Source of the DNA: Apostichopus californicus
Lineage: Eukaryota > Echinodermata > Holothuroidea > Aspidochirotida > Stichopodidae
Length of the DNA: 24,066 nt
Reading direction: 5' to 3'
NCBI GenBank assembly: GCA_020650975.1
Contig: JAIPMN010001937.1
Location: 1-24,066, forward strand
Positions 1 to 10,683 of this stretch are shown here, one piece after another. Each line of letters opens with the position of its first letter. Positions within the stretch are counted from its first letter, which is position 1. The position numbers and the translations under genes were made by a program. A model generated the notes under the pieces. It ran no database searches. It saw nothing but the letters and a program-made list of their open reading frames with translations, and was not told the DNA's origin.

Positions 1-500
1 ATAGGCAATTCTAATCTGTTAGTCACATAGAGGTCTTATACTATATTTCCCACGGAGTCAATGTTATACTCTTGTACACGCCATTGTGGTACTCGTAGAA
101 ACCAATTGTTATTCTCTTATATAGAACACATTCTGGTAGAACCGCCCAAGAGTTTGCAAATGTCATACTAACGGAGATCACTGTGGATTAAGCATGGTAC
201 TCGTTAGGGTCCAATTGTTATATACAAGGACACCGAATATATCGTATTGCATCACTCGTGCTTCCCACTCCGATATGCAGAGGGTCAAATGTTGTACTTA
301 CATGTTGAGTCATATGGTGCTCATGGATTACATAAGTGATAACATGAACAACTTATTTCTTACAAACTTACACTGTGTTTCTCGCCGCCACATCTATAGA
401 ACCCATGTATTGGCCATGGTGGTACTCATTAATATAATTTTAGTAGTACGGTGTACTTATAACGTGCTCCTTTTAACCAACGGCAAGCAAGCATGAAGGT
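1..500. repeat. Highly diverged tandem repeat, about 105-120 bp spacing
   Basis: The word GGTACTCGT recurs at 88 and 196, as GGTGCTCAT at 316 and as GGTACTCAT at 421, giving spacings of 108, 120 and 105 bp. Longer matches accompany it: CCAATTGTTAT follows the first two copies by similar distances, and GTCAATGTTATACT near 58 resembles GTCAAATGTTGTACT near 284, each followed by the GGTNCTC word at the same offset. I read this as an old, decayed satellite. A 100-codon open frame at 194-496 lies across it and repeats MVLV/MVLM/MVVL at the repeat spacing, so the frame looks like a by-product of the repeat and not a gene. Confidence 0.45.
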
Positions 501-1504
501 GTACTCTTGCTATAACATTCTACCACAGTCGACATCTCACAACCTTTACCGTTGAATAGTAAACTTACCTATGTAATATTAAAATGAAATTTAGGTTTAA
601 AGACAGGTAAATTGATACTATTTATTAACAATTGAACCAGTGAGGGTCACTGAAACACGTTTGTTCTATCTTTTTTAAATTATTTCTGTATCACTATCGA
701 TAGGTTATATTGATAACTGCAACCTTGAAAAAGAAGTGAACATCTTAATGTCACGGTATAGTAACTGTCATGAATAATTTGGTGTTCAGTTCTCATGATG
801 ACTTCAATTCATGAGTTAATTGATTCAAATGTTTGAGGAACTTAATTCGTTGTTTGATCACAACTTCAAAGAGATACAATTCAACATTAGACTAAGTATG
901 AAAGGCTGTGAACCTGTTAGTTCTTTACTCAGTCACCGTCTTTAGCGATATATGGTTTGGATGATTTGAAGTAGGCCATTAGGTAAAAAGCCAGCCCACT
1001 TATGGTGTAAACACTACAGTAAATCACAAATTACACGCACGCATAATAAAAGTGTACAGTGAAGCTAATGGAACGTTGCACTCTTTGAAGTTTTAGCATA
1101 GATTTCACACCACGCGAACACTTGAGCACAAAAAGTGCTTTGAGTTTTGCTTCATGTGATAAATTAGGTTAAAAGCTCTCGAAAACCATGTAATATGTTT
1201 GTTTTATGAAGACGAATATTTCCAATTATTATACCAACAGCTAAGGATGGTTTGGGAAAAGATATTGTCAGTAGGTTTATCCAACCTGGAAATTTTGTAT
1301 ATACTTGATTATAGTTGAGCAAACAAAAAGGCGTCATTGTTCCGAGGCAGATATAGATCATTACGAACGTGATTTAAAGCTAGATTATAACCTTGCAGCT
1401 AACTGTACCAATTTCGGGAAGAAACAGTTGATGTATACCGAGGTCGTATAATTGTACCATAAAGATGCTTCGCATTTATTTTAGATCATTAAATATTAAC
1501 AGGA
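501..1504. other. No recognisable feature
   Basis: AT-rich sequence without a convincing exon, RNA gene or mobile element. A 65-codon minus-strand frame at 1164-1361 shows no family resemblance and is consistent with chance. Confidence 0.6.
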
Positions 1505-1511
1505 CAGAGAA

Positions 1512-1529
1512 AGAGAGAGAGAGAGAGAG
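1512..1529. repeat. (AG)n microsatellite
   Basis: An uninterrupted 18-nt alternation of A and G, with further purine-rich AGA sequence just upstream. It is an ordinary simple repeat and likely length-polymorphic. Confidence 0.9.
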
Positions 1530-2710
1530 CAACATAGCTATACCACGAAGTTACGAGTTATTTTGTTGTTTGATTATAACACAACGAATAATTTAAAGAC
1601 GTTAATTATTATTTACTCATCTTAAATGGGATTAAAATTGAAGTAGTGATCGTCTATATATTCAATTTGAAGAGGCAAAGGCACTGCCATACTCAGAATA
1701 TTACATCATCACTCAAAAATTCAGTTGTCTGTTTTGACGATCCTGTATGTGTTAGAATATATCTACGCAGAATCTCCAAGATAACACTGTGAGGAGGCAA
1801 AACGGTGTCTTAAGCATTCTAAAACGTGGAGGCAGCTCACATGATGATCTTAAAGATAGTTCTTTGCGTTGATTAATTTTCCATATTATATTGATACTAA
1901 AATATTTATACTAAAGAAAGGATCGTAATTTACCCTTGTTGGTCAAATTTTCAAATCATAATCTCAATGACAAACGATTTACTGTTTACCTCATTTTTTC
2001 ATAATCATTATTCAAACAATTTAATGTTCATTATGTGAGAAAGATGTTCGGGATCAGATACTTCGTATAACCTTGTTTTGAGTAACGCCACGTAGGCTTG
2101 GTGAAACTGGATAATCATGGAAATTTGATTCTGTATCGGTATCTACGATCTCAACGCATCGTGAGACACTAAGCATAAGGAACAGTAGTATATGTTCCAA
2201 AAAAAAAATCATTCACAAAGGTAACAATGCACGTCTCTTATAGTCGGTTAAATGATTTAGTTGACGACCATGTTGTTGGCATGCAGATCTATTTATGTTA
2301 AGTTTCAATTACATTGGATACAGAATTCACAAAAACGTTCAATCAGGAACCACTTTAAATCTTTAAATGGATGTTGTGTTAAATTATAAGTAGCATAGCT
2401 CGTATCTAAAGTAAAAAAGAAAGTAAATCTTGTTTTAATGTTTCCTAACGTGACTGTGTTTCATCATTGAGGTAGAGAATTGCTGACGTAAACATCAAAC
2501 TTTGGCGCTGTCATGTGAAGATTTAAACAGAATAAGTCATGAAATGAAGTTTATTTTCAAACAATTTTGCTTTTTGTTTCAAACGATACTCTTTAAATCA
2601 TATTAATAAAAAAATCAATACATATACTAAATGTTTCAAGAGAAAGAATGAAGAAGCGAGTTTATAAGTAACTTTAAGCAAGCAATTCTGGTTTCCACAT
2701 AGACATTCCT
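1530..2710. other. No recognisable feature
   Basis: AT-rich non-coding sequence with several short homopolymer A runs, for example near 2199-2208. I see no open frame over about 60 codons, no RNA gene and no element ends. Confidence 0.6.
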
Positions 2711-2728
2711 CCCCCCCCCCAAAAAAAA
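2711..2728. repeat. C10-A8 homopolymer junction
   Basis: Ten C residues are followed directly by eight A residues. Such tracts recur in this window (G12 near 10582, G11 near 18650, C11 near 20366) and are prone to length variation and sequencing error. Confidence 0.9.
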
Positions 2729-2882
2729 CCTCCTCATGATGTCAAGAAACCTTTACTTTCCTTCTTGACTTGAATATACCACTTGCCACAACAGCGGCGA
2801 CTTCCAAATGATCATCAAAGTGTCATTCAGTTTTTAAGAAAGACTTCACAGTTGATATCGTAGACACCCTTCCCCTATTCCG

Positions 2883-2968
2883 CAGGGGTGGGCAACCTTT
2901 TGAACGAATGGGCAAAAAATCACTGGCGGACCGCATGTAGCCCGCGGGCCGTAGGTTGCCCACCCCAG
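2883..2968. mobile_element. Tiny non-autonomous hAT-like element (MITE)
   Basis: The left end CAGGGGTGGGCAACCT and the right end AGGTTGCCCACCCCAG are inverted repeats of 16 bp differing only at the second base from the outer end. This matches the well-known ends of many animal hAT non-autonomous elements (CAGGGGTGGGCAACC with a GC-rich interior). The interior is about 54 bp and includes CCCGCGGGCC next to the right end, also typical of such elements. The flanking octamers (CTATTCCG and CCATATGG) agree at only 4 of 8 positions, so no target-site duplication is preserved. The element is too short to encode anything and would have depended on a transposase supplied elsewhere. Confidence 0.75.
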
Positions 2969-3390
2969 CCATATGGTAAAGATTTAAGTACTAAACCATA
3001 TGACTGATTCTCAGCTAGTATACTCTTACCATCTATTTTATTTAATCACCTCGCACCATTTAAACAGAGATACAATATATTTAATGTAAAATGCATGTGA
3101 TTGAGTAAACCAAACAAAAGCCAAGAGATAAAGTTAAAAGAAAATGGAGATTTAATAAGATTGATCTATTGGATGATCTAAGATGAAATAATTGAAAGCT
3201 AATCATAGTAATTAATGTCATATAACTTTGAAAAAAAATTATGAAGGAAATGTCGAGAAATGAGGGTGGAAAAGTTCTCTTCCAGGACAACTTTTCAAAG
3301 AAAGACTTCGAGTTCATCTTTTGAAAAGAGCATCTCTTCTCTTCTCCCTTTGATCTCACTTATTATGCCTTTTCTTTTTGTTAAATTTTA
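2969..3390. other. No recognisable feature
   Basis: AT-rich spacer between the small hAT-like element and the Penelope-like module. A 92-codon minus-strand frame at 3081-3359 has a low-complexity F/S/L-rich translation and no family motif, so I do not call it. Confidence 0.5.
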
Positions 3391-3440
3391 CTGTCTGTAT
3401 ATGTGTCTCTATTAGTGTTGTCTTTAAGCCTGTTTGTGTT

Positions 3441-3545
3441 TAAGTCAGCCCCTGGAGAAGATCCTATCAGGATCGAAACGTTATGCCCTCAGAGTTGTAT
3501 AAATTTACCTATACACTGCAGGACGTTAGCATTAGATAGCCGGGG
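3441..3545 (+). mobile_element. Penelope-like element fragment with hammerhead-like module
   Basis: The string CTGGAGA (3452-3458) is followed by a perfect 5-bp stem, GATCC (3460-3464) with GGATC (3470-3474) and a TATCA loop, then GAAAC (3475-3479). This order, CUGANGA-like box, stem II, GAAA box, is that of a hammerhead ribozyme core. Many animal genomes carry a repeated CCTGAAGAAGG...CCGAAACGTT motif, and Penelope-like retroelements are known to carry hammerhead motifs. Here the conserved CUGAUGA box is degenerate and I find no convincing stems I or III, so activity is unlikely. The element boundaries are guesses, and no reverse transcriptase or GIY-YIG coding remnant was recognised nearby. 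Confidence 0.4.
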
Positions 3546-4857
3546 TTTTTAAACATATTTGTTTCTCCTTGATCTTGAAAAAAAAAATTAGTCGTGACTT
3601 CTGTCAGACTTTGCCAGATCTTAAGTTGCCTTGTTAATATCTTTAGCAACTTTAGCATTCGTTTGCATAAATTAATATTTTTGTTTGGGCAAATTTTAAA
3701 ATTAGTTAATTAATCAATCTCAAAGTTAGTACAACAATACCAATTGGAACGCTTTGTAACATGTGTCGATTACAAAGAATGAATTACAAAATAGAAAGAA
3801 AACTCATTTAAAAGTGAAATGAAAGATAACTTTACCCTAACAATACCCTTTTTTGGTCCCCCAACATAAAACAGCGACGAACTGACTTTGTAAATTTTCG
3901 CCTGTTTTACATAAAATTCTTCATAAAAAGAATGAAATGTCACCTTTGGTCTGTATTTTCCTAATTTCTACGAACTGACATGCTTTAAAGAGACGCATCG
4001 AGGTCGTTCGTTTTTTAACTCTTGTGAAGCAACTTTTTATGTGACCGAATGCCTCACAAGTGTCAAATAAGTCAACTTCTATATGTCTTTTCCTCATTGG
4101 CATCTGATAAGGAAGGACCATTTAATTACTATTTGATTATTATGAAATAATATTCTCATACCAGGATAAACAAAAGACCGATGTTGATTAATACCTTGAT
4201 TGACTCATAATTATGATTAATTTATCAATTAATTTTTCTGAAAGTGAACGAGTGAAGAAAAAGGTTACTTCAAAAGTCATGTGATTCGGGCAAATTTATC
4301 GTCACTGACTCATGTTAAGGGAAACAATGGATGACAATGTTTCTTGTTAGCTGCTAAAGTATGACTATTTTGTCATCACATGCTCAAAGCTGAACATGAT
4401 CGTTTAGCTGTCCGATCGCGTGTCAAGCTTTGCAGGATTCTAGGTCAATGCACATTACCCACTCGATGTACGATGATTTGCCAATGTTGTGTTGTGATAT
4501 TTTCATGTCTATTTGCTTGCCAATGTCACATGTACAACTTGAAACCCATTCTTGTGCAGAAAAATGAATAAATTGCTTTAAATGTCGTCAGCACTTGTTA
4601 ACAATGTTAACGTTCTAAAATTGTTGACTGTGTATACTTCCATTTGGCTGACATTGGGAAGTGTTCAACCATAGACTGTTAAATGCCACAGCAACAGAAT
4701 GGTGCTTTCACGGTGACAGTAAATTGATTCTTTGGTTGTTTTGGGTAGTGTGGACATTGTGTGATTTTGATAGCATGTTTGGGGACCAACACTTGACCTT
4801 CAATTCTCCGTGTGACGCAAATTGTTATGTGACGTATCGTAACACACAATGGATACA
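3546..4857. other. No recognisable feature
   Basis: AT-rich sequence with three short open frames (minus 3921-4121; plus 4380-4571; plus 4661-4906). None has a recognisable motif, and the last one runs into the 227-bp duplication, which argues against a conserved protein. Confidence 0.5.
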
Positions 4858-5311
4858 TAGACTCAAGTTATACTTGTACGTTTATTTGCGTTCGCGTCAC
4901 AACTGATGCGTCAAGACTCGACGAAGTTCTTCTCTCTTTATAGCAGATATTACTTACTTACGTACGCTGTTGAGGTTCATTTAAGATACATGATTTGATG
5001 CTATACTGGACGATAATATAATCTCACAAAAGTTTAATTTATGTTAAATGCTTTCATTTAAAGAAGTTAATTAGAAGTCAAATGTAGACTCAAATTATAC
5101 TTGTACGTTTATTTGCGTTCGCGTCACAACTGATGCGTCAAGACTCGACGAAGTTCTTCTCTTTTCATAGCAGATATTATATATACTTACTTACGTACGC
5201 TGTTGAGGTTCATTTAAAATACATGATTTGATGCTATGCGATAATATAATCTCACAAAAGTTTAATTTATATTAAATGCTTTCATTTAAAGAAGTTAAGT
5301 ATAGAAGTCAA
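4858..5311. repeat. Tandem duplication of a 227-bp segment
   Basis: Copy one spans 4858-5084 and copy two begins at 5085 with the same start (TAGACTCAA). The copies stay collinear to the end of the array, sharing a long identical stretch that includes TTTGCGTTCGCGTCACAACT and later ACTTACTTACGTACGCTGTT. The differences are small: copy two gains a few TA bases before the second shared block and lacks a few bases near ATGCTATACTGG. High identity implies a fairly recent event compared with the decayed repeats around it. No gene is carried within the unit. Confidence 0.9.
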
Positions 5312-8235
5312 AAAGTTTCGACAATTTCGATATGTTCGTTGTTCATGATAGCAGTCATTAAAAAAAAAGGTTTCTGGGCAACGAAATGGTTAAGAACATT
5401 ATAATGTGAAGACAAACCTCTTATCAATCAAACTTTCTTTCTAGTGATAAAAGCGAATGGATATCAACAGTGGCATTGTACATTATTTTATACACATAAG
5501 TATAGTTAATTACCGTGTTATTACCTGTTTCAATAATTTTGATCTAACAAAACTATTTCCCTCAGTCGTCAAATTTGTTGGATATACAGAATCACTTTAG
5601 AAGCTGAAACCTCTTGATAATCACCATGTTACATGTCTTTTGGTGGATTGAAAACAAAGGTTATTTACAATATCACAGGCATTTAAGGCGTAAACTCAAC
5701 CTTCATCTAACACATAAGTCTACATATATAGTTAAGATGGACAAGTATAGCACGACCTAGTGATTGGCACCGTTAACTTACATAGTATTCAAATAGATGT
5801 TTGCTAATCCCCTCCGCTCCTACTAGTTCTAATGTATCAATGTGAATGGTGAAAGTCTAGAACATTTGCTAGGTATTAGCAAGCCCATGACTTTGCCACG
5901 CGCCACGGGAATCAAAAGGGGGAAAGAAGTTTTATGTTTGACATAAATTCTGAAATTCATTCTTGACCCCACAAATGACATACTTCCTGAAATAAACCTA
6001 AAAAAAAACATTAAAAGAGAAATAAAAATTCCTCGTTTAGTCGTTAGCAAATCTGTTGACCACACACACAGAGTACAAATGAAGGTGGTTTATGCATATT
6101 TGTACCCATCCGACCCTCCGATCTCACTTCGTTTCAAGTTTAATGAACCTTTGGCATTTTTCTTTATTTCTTAGTCACTTTACCCGCAGCTAACCAAGCA
6201 AGAACGAATAACACAAAAGTTAAGCTCTTCCCATGAGGGTATCAGGCTTGGCAATTAGCTTCTGAAATACAAAACAATATTATTCAAATAAATTCAAATT
6301 CTCTCGAAGAAACTTTTAATGGGCCTTAAATCTTGGAAATGTGCATTTCAGTCCTTTCAAAATAAGACGAATTTATGCAAATAGATTGTAAACTATGTAA
6401 GGACCAACACACTAAATAAAACGACGAAGGCTTCGAGTAAAAGTCTCTATGTTAAAACAGGTTTCAAGAGAAAGTAGTTTGGACGTTAAAAGGTAATAAT
6501 TTGACTTAACGTTGTCCAGTGACCTTTCTTATGTACCAATAACAAAAGGTGACGAAAAATGAATAACATATCCTGATTTTTCTATTATCTAAAACTTCCT
6601 TCCTTCCATCTCATTTACAAGCTGTTTGTCACAATCGTATGTACTTGACATTTGGGTACTTGTCTTAATCTTCAAAAGGAAGAAAGTCTGAAACTTTCGA
6701 TCATAGAAGGATCATTATCATGCAGAGAATTATAAACTTGATAGAGGGTAAAACAGGTTACAGTTAGATCGTGTTAAGTGGACATTATACAAATATTAAT
6801 CTCAGTGAGGGGCGGGGAAGGGGTTGGTTGCTGTGATATAACTTCTCAATTACACGGATAGTGTCGAGAATATTTTATCAATTAAATAAAGAACCTTCGA
6901 AAGTTACGATGAAGGCCGCGATTCTAGAAGGTGTGTTATACTTTAGGGTATCAATGGGACATTCCATTTTGATCCTGAAAAATGTGCATGCGTTGCTGTG
7001 AAATTAAGTTATACATAATGTAAGTCTGTATCTTACTACATATTATGACTTATTGAAATACAGATTGCAATTCTCGTCTGTTGCAAGCAACTACTTTAAC
7101 TAGCAACACAATTTGGAGATTAGTTTGAAAAAAAACAACAACAACAGAAGACCGCTTTAATAAAAAGACTTCATACTGAGTATACACTTTCCAAACCTTT
7201 TTTGTCATTAACGAGTCTTTTAACTCAATTATGTGATAAATAATATCATTTGTTATTTCATGTATGCCGATTAATGTATATATTACCTTTACTTTTTTAT
7301 ATTTTTTACAAAAGTTCGAAGGCCTGACACTACAATCGTAGCAGGATCTTCTTCAAAGATGAACTGAATACCCATTATCAATATATTCTGACAGGATGAC
7401 AACGTCATGCCATCGAAATTGATATATTGAATTACACAGGCTATTGCAGTAGATACGCGCTTTCTTTATAGTTAATTTCATATCTTTACTTTGAACAGTC
7501 CCGTACGGTACTGCCAAGTTGAACTAAAATGCAGTTTTATCAAATTTTGAAAAGAGAATTCGAAGATATTCTATGACGTGGTAAACGCCCTGAAACTTAA
7601 GATAATTAAAACGAAATATAAAGAAAAAGGCTCTTCCTTTATTCCTCATTTTCTTAATAAAACATGGTTCGTGATATCAATTGCGGTAGACAATAATGTT
7701 TATATGTTTCCCACTGATATTTGACAGAACAGCAAAAGTTTTTGACGCACTTTCGGTTTCTTAATTTGCATTATTTTCTACTCAGGTGCCCTCATACGTT
7801 GTTTTCAGGGTGTATGTACCATCTAAAACTTCTTGAGAATACTTTTGGTAATGCAGGGGAGTATTTTTCATAGGAGGAAGCCCTACTTCATTTTAAAAGA
7901 CTACTAAAGGAAACGAAAAACTTTCTTTCAAAACAAATTTTCGTATTTGGTCACTTTTTTTAAAAAGTAATGAGACAGAGAACATGCTATTCTTCCGAAC
8001 TCAATTGTGAAGAGTTAACAAGGATACTGATATTTTCTTTCAATGATACAATGATAAAGAAGGATTGTTAGGAAGTAAAGGGATGTAATATAAGTAACAA
8101 AGAATAACGATTCTTAGTACAAACGATTGATACAGCATAACGCAATTTCTTGCCAGACCGTTCAGCGAAATACTGATACACTAATGCTTCACACGATTCC
8201 CTTACATTGTTTGACTCGTTAACATGGTGCAATGA
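5312..8235. other. Long AT-rich stretch with no recognisable feature
   Basis: Nearly 3 kb without a supported gene. The only open frame of note is a 78-codon minus-strand frame at 5829-6065, which has no family resemblance. A short CA repeat lies near 6062, a GC-rich G-run patch near 6807-6830, and AAC/CAA triplets near 7134-7146. I saw no element termini or RNA gene. Confidence 0.55.
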
Positions 8236-8360
8236 GCTGGTAGGGAAAGGGGAAGCCGGAGGGGTGGCTTGGCAGCGGGCAGCTTTCCCCGCCTTTGCAA
8301 AAATGGAGGTGGCAGGTGTTTGCTTTTCTGGTCACCCTACCCCCTTCCCTCTCTTTCTAA
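8236..8360. repeat. GC-rich patch, possible MITE-derived fragment
   Basis: A roughly 120-bp island of G-rich then C-rich sequence stands out from the AT-rich surroundings (GGTAGGGAAAGGGGAAGCC on the left, CACCCTACCCCCTTCCCTC on the right). The ends are roughly but not exactly complementary. Its style resembles the GC-rich heads of non-autonomous DNA elements such as the one at 20068-20403. Two overlapping short open frames cross it (8207-8413 and 8269-8469), but I see no protein family in either. Confidence 0.3.
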
Positions 8361-9839
8361 GTTTTCCAAGTATAAATGCACTATATGGCGTTGCCGGATT
8401 AATTCAGAAATGATGGATAATGAATTTATCAGTTTTACTCATCCTTCAAATATCTTGAACAAATTTTAAAAACACACTATAAGATGATAAACATGAAATG
8501 CAATTACGTCACAAGAATGTTAACACTGTCTGCTTATTACGCCTGTTTGGCACCTACAAAAACCAAAAAAGTAAACAAATTATTCTAGACAATGGCACCA
8601 AACCCTACTTGCTTTCTCACGCATTCCCTTTCCCCAAATTTCCTGTTTGCCTGATGAGGCCAACCGTGATATAGTAATACGAAACTCACACCTATACTAT
8701 TCTTTGTGTTCACCTCGATCGGTTGATATGCAACAATTTGCCATGAAATATTTAGGCTGGCCTAAGTAATGAAATGTAGTTTTTTCCTTATCCCCAAGTT
8801 TTGTCCTTTTTTTAGAGCGGTACCAATTCATATTCAAATACTAGACCCACTTAACATCATGATGTTCAATGTTAATTTAACAGAATGACAAAAATGCACA
8901 TTTCCGTTTCCATAGTCGTAGTCGATGCGGATGTTATTAAAAACTTCTTGTTATATACTGAAATCAATTAAGGCAATTCCATGTCTTTAGTAGATCTCGT
9001 CTTTAGCAACCATATACACGAAACTTCCGATACAATGAACAGCAACAAGCAAATGTCATGTCTCCCGAGACCTAGTTCATAAAAGATCCTTTGTAGTTCC
9101 TCCAAGAATAAGTTTGGTAATCAATAAGATGCATTTAGTTATATATTCAGTGAGGTTATATATTCGACGGATGTAATTCTTTAAATTAATCGTTGAAACG
9201 GCGATATAGAACTTGAAGTTGTATATAAGAATAAGGCCTTTTCCAAAAATATGTAGGTTCAAACAAGATATTTGGTTGTACATCATAAACTGTAAAGTGA
9301 CTTTCAGCTAAAATAAAACAGTCATCATTAGAAAGTGATGAAATAAGGTTTAATCAGAATTTGGCACATGAAATATTTCAACCTTACATTTTCATATCTA
9401 TGACGGAAATGGTTTTCGAAGCGCATGAAACGGTTAAAGATTTGTTAACTGAGGATAGCCCAATGATAGTCAGTGCATATATAGATATCTTAGTTAGATT
9501 TACTGATATCACATTATGTGTAAATATTAGATGCTGGGCAACATTCAACACAACAGTAATATGTAGTTTTGTATGTTGTTCATGCGATATAGGAAACTCG
9601 AACAGACCATTTCTAATATGCAAGTGATTAAATATAGGAAGGGTGATCGCGAAATTATTCTATGCTCGAATAAGCAATAAGCACGATCGGAAATGAAATT
9701 GTATATGTCTTGCGTGTAAATAAAGAGTGTGGCTTATAATGGCCAAACACTATGGTAAAGGCCAATATGAAATGAGAATATTCGTCCTCTATACAATTTG
9801 GAAATTGTTCTCAAGACTATAACAAAACATATATTGTCA
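8361..9839. other. No supported gene; weak motif only
   Basis: Mostly AT-rich sequence. CTGATGA at 8651 followed by GAAAC at 8681 resembles hammerhead core boxes but lacks a paired stem II. Overlapping opposite-strand frames at 9361-9627 (plus, 88 codons) and 9384-9623 (minus, 79 codons) are the longest here. The plus-strand one has a protein-like middle (ETVKDLLTEDSPMIVSAYID) but no family I can name. Confidence 0.45.
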
Positions 9840-9902
9840 GTTAATAGTTCACTGTTAATAGTTCACATAATAGTTAATAGTTCACAACATAATTCACTGT
9901 TG
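9840..9902. repeat. Three copies of a 13-bp word
   Basis: GTTAATAGTTCAC occurs exactly at 9840-9852, 9854-9866 and 9873-9885, with further ATAATTCACTGTT debris after it. The word matches 10 of the 12 specified positions of the HNF1-type homeodomain site GTTAATNATTAAC. It could equally be a short decayed tandem repeat with no regulatory role. Confidence 0.8.
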
Positions 9903-10228
9903 TAATAATTTCAAAACAATGAAGTGTCCAGTTGTCCATCTAGTCAACGTATGTTTTTAATAAATCAGACGGTTTTAACTCATGTGTCACCTTCATTCTT
10001 CTTTTTTACATTTGTGTTACATATCGATGCTAACAATGCAGTTCAACTGTTATTCCAAAAAATAAAGTTAAACTTGCAAATAGAACATTTCCGTTTTACA
10101 AATTAAGCTATGCATATAATAGATATACTAATACAGAACGAAATATGGTCGGAATAGATTTCGGTTGTGAAATATGTTTTACTAAGACAAAGTTTCATTA
10201 AACATTCTGACCCTCTTGTCTCTCTTAG

Positions 10229-10428
10229 AAAAAAGACAATTAGTCAAGCTGATTAGTAATATAATAATGTTGCTGGGAGAATATGTCAATTATATAGCCT
10301 TAAATAAAATGCTTGACAAGGATAAAATGGATTTGAATTTCACCATTTGTTGTTCTTTAAAATTAAAAGGGCATTTGTTGACAGAGATATTAGACGTTGT
10401 TAAACAAGGGATAAACATAGATGAATAA
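10229..10428 (+). CDS. Candidate terminal exon with CARD-like (death-fold) peptide
   Basis: A pyrimidine-rich run ending in TCTCTTAG at 10228 looks like a 3' splice site. The open frame after it reads KRQLVKLISNIIMLLGEYV, then a leucine plus DKDKMD segment, then LKLKGHLLTEILDVVKQG, and stops at 10426-10428. Two overlapping AATAAA signals cover and follow the stop (10424-10433). The pattern resembles a CARD: hydrophobic helix 1, an NI..LL..YV helix 2, a L..D.MD turn, and K...LL..ILD.V...G in the later helices. This reading is by eye. The usual final CARD helix (AF..F...L) is absent, so the domain would be truncated. The frame is open upstream to 10186 without ATG, and no upstream exons were identified. 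Among the frames in the window this one looks most like protein. It could be a decayed copy or chance. Confidence 0.3.
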
Positions 10429-10433
10429 ATAAA
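10424..10433 (+). promoter_or_regulatory. Overlapping polyadenylation signals
   Basis: AATAAA occurs at 10424-10429 and again at 10428-10433, overlapping the stop codon of the candidate CARD-like exon. AATAAA is frequent by chance in AT-rich DNA, so the value lies only in its position right after the frame and the acceptor-like site. Confidence 0.3.
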
Positions 10434-10581
10434 ATCTGATATGAGAAGCTGACGTCACCATAGACTAATTTAAAAGATATGAATAGAAACATAACTTAGA
10501 AACCCTTTGTTATTTCGTGAAGGACAATGACCCATAAAAACCAAGACCCAATGAGGTGGTTAGGGAGTGTGGTACAGTTTC

Positions 10582-10683
10582 GGGGGGGGGGGGTCGGGAA
10601 AATGTGGGGTAAAATATAATTGTCATTCTCATAATACACTTAGGGAAAAGTGAAGACGTCAAGAACACATGACACATTTTCCC
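10582..10683. repeat. G12 tract and 11-bp perfect inverted repeat
   Basis: Twelve G residues (10582-10593) are followed by GGGAAAATGTG at 10596-10606. Its exact reverse complement, CACATTTTCCC, lies at 10673-10683, with a 66-nt spacer. This might be the ends of a small foldback element, but no target duplication was found. Confidence 0.5.

Noticed and set aside
194..496. 100-codon plus-strand open frame
   Set aside because: It follows a diverged tandem repeat whose period reappears in the translation, and no family motif is present.
3081..3359. 92-codon minus-strand frame
   Set aside because: Low-complexity F, S and L-rich translation in AT-rich DNA with no recognisable domain.
9361..9627. 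88-codon plus-strand frame with a protein-like middle, and its 79-codon antisense partner
   Set aside because: No family recognised, Cys-rich tail looks random, and there is no clear splice site at the edges.
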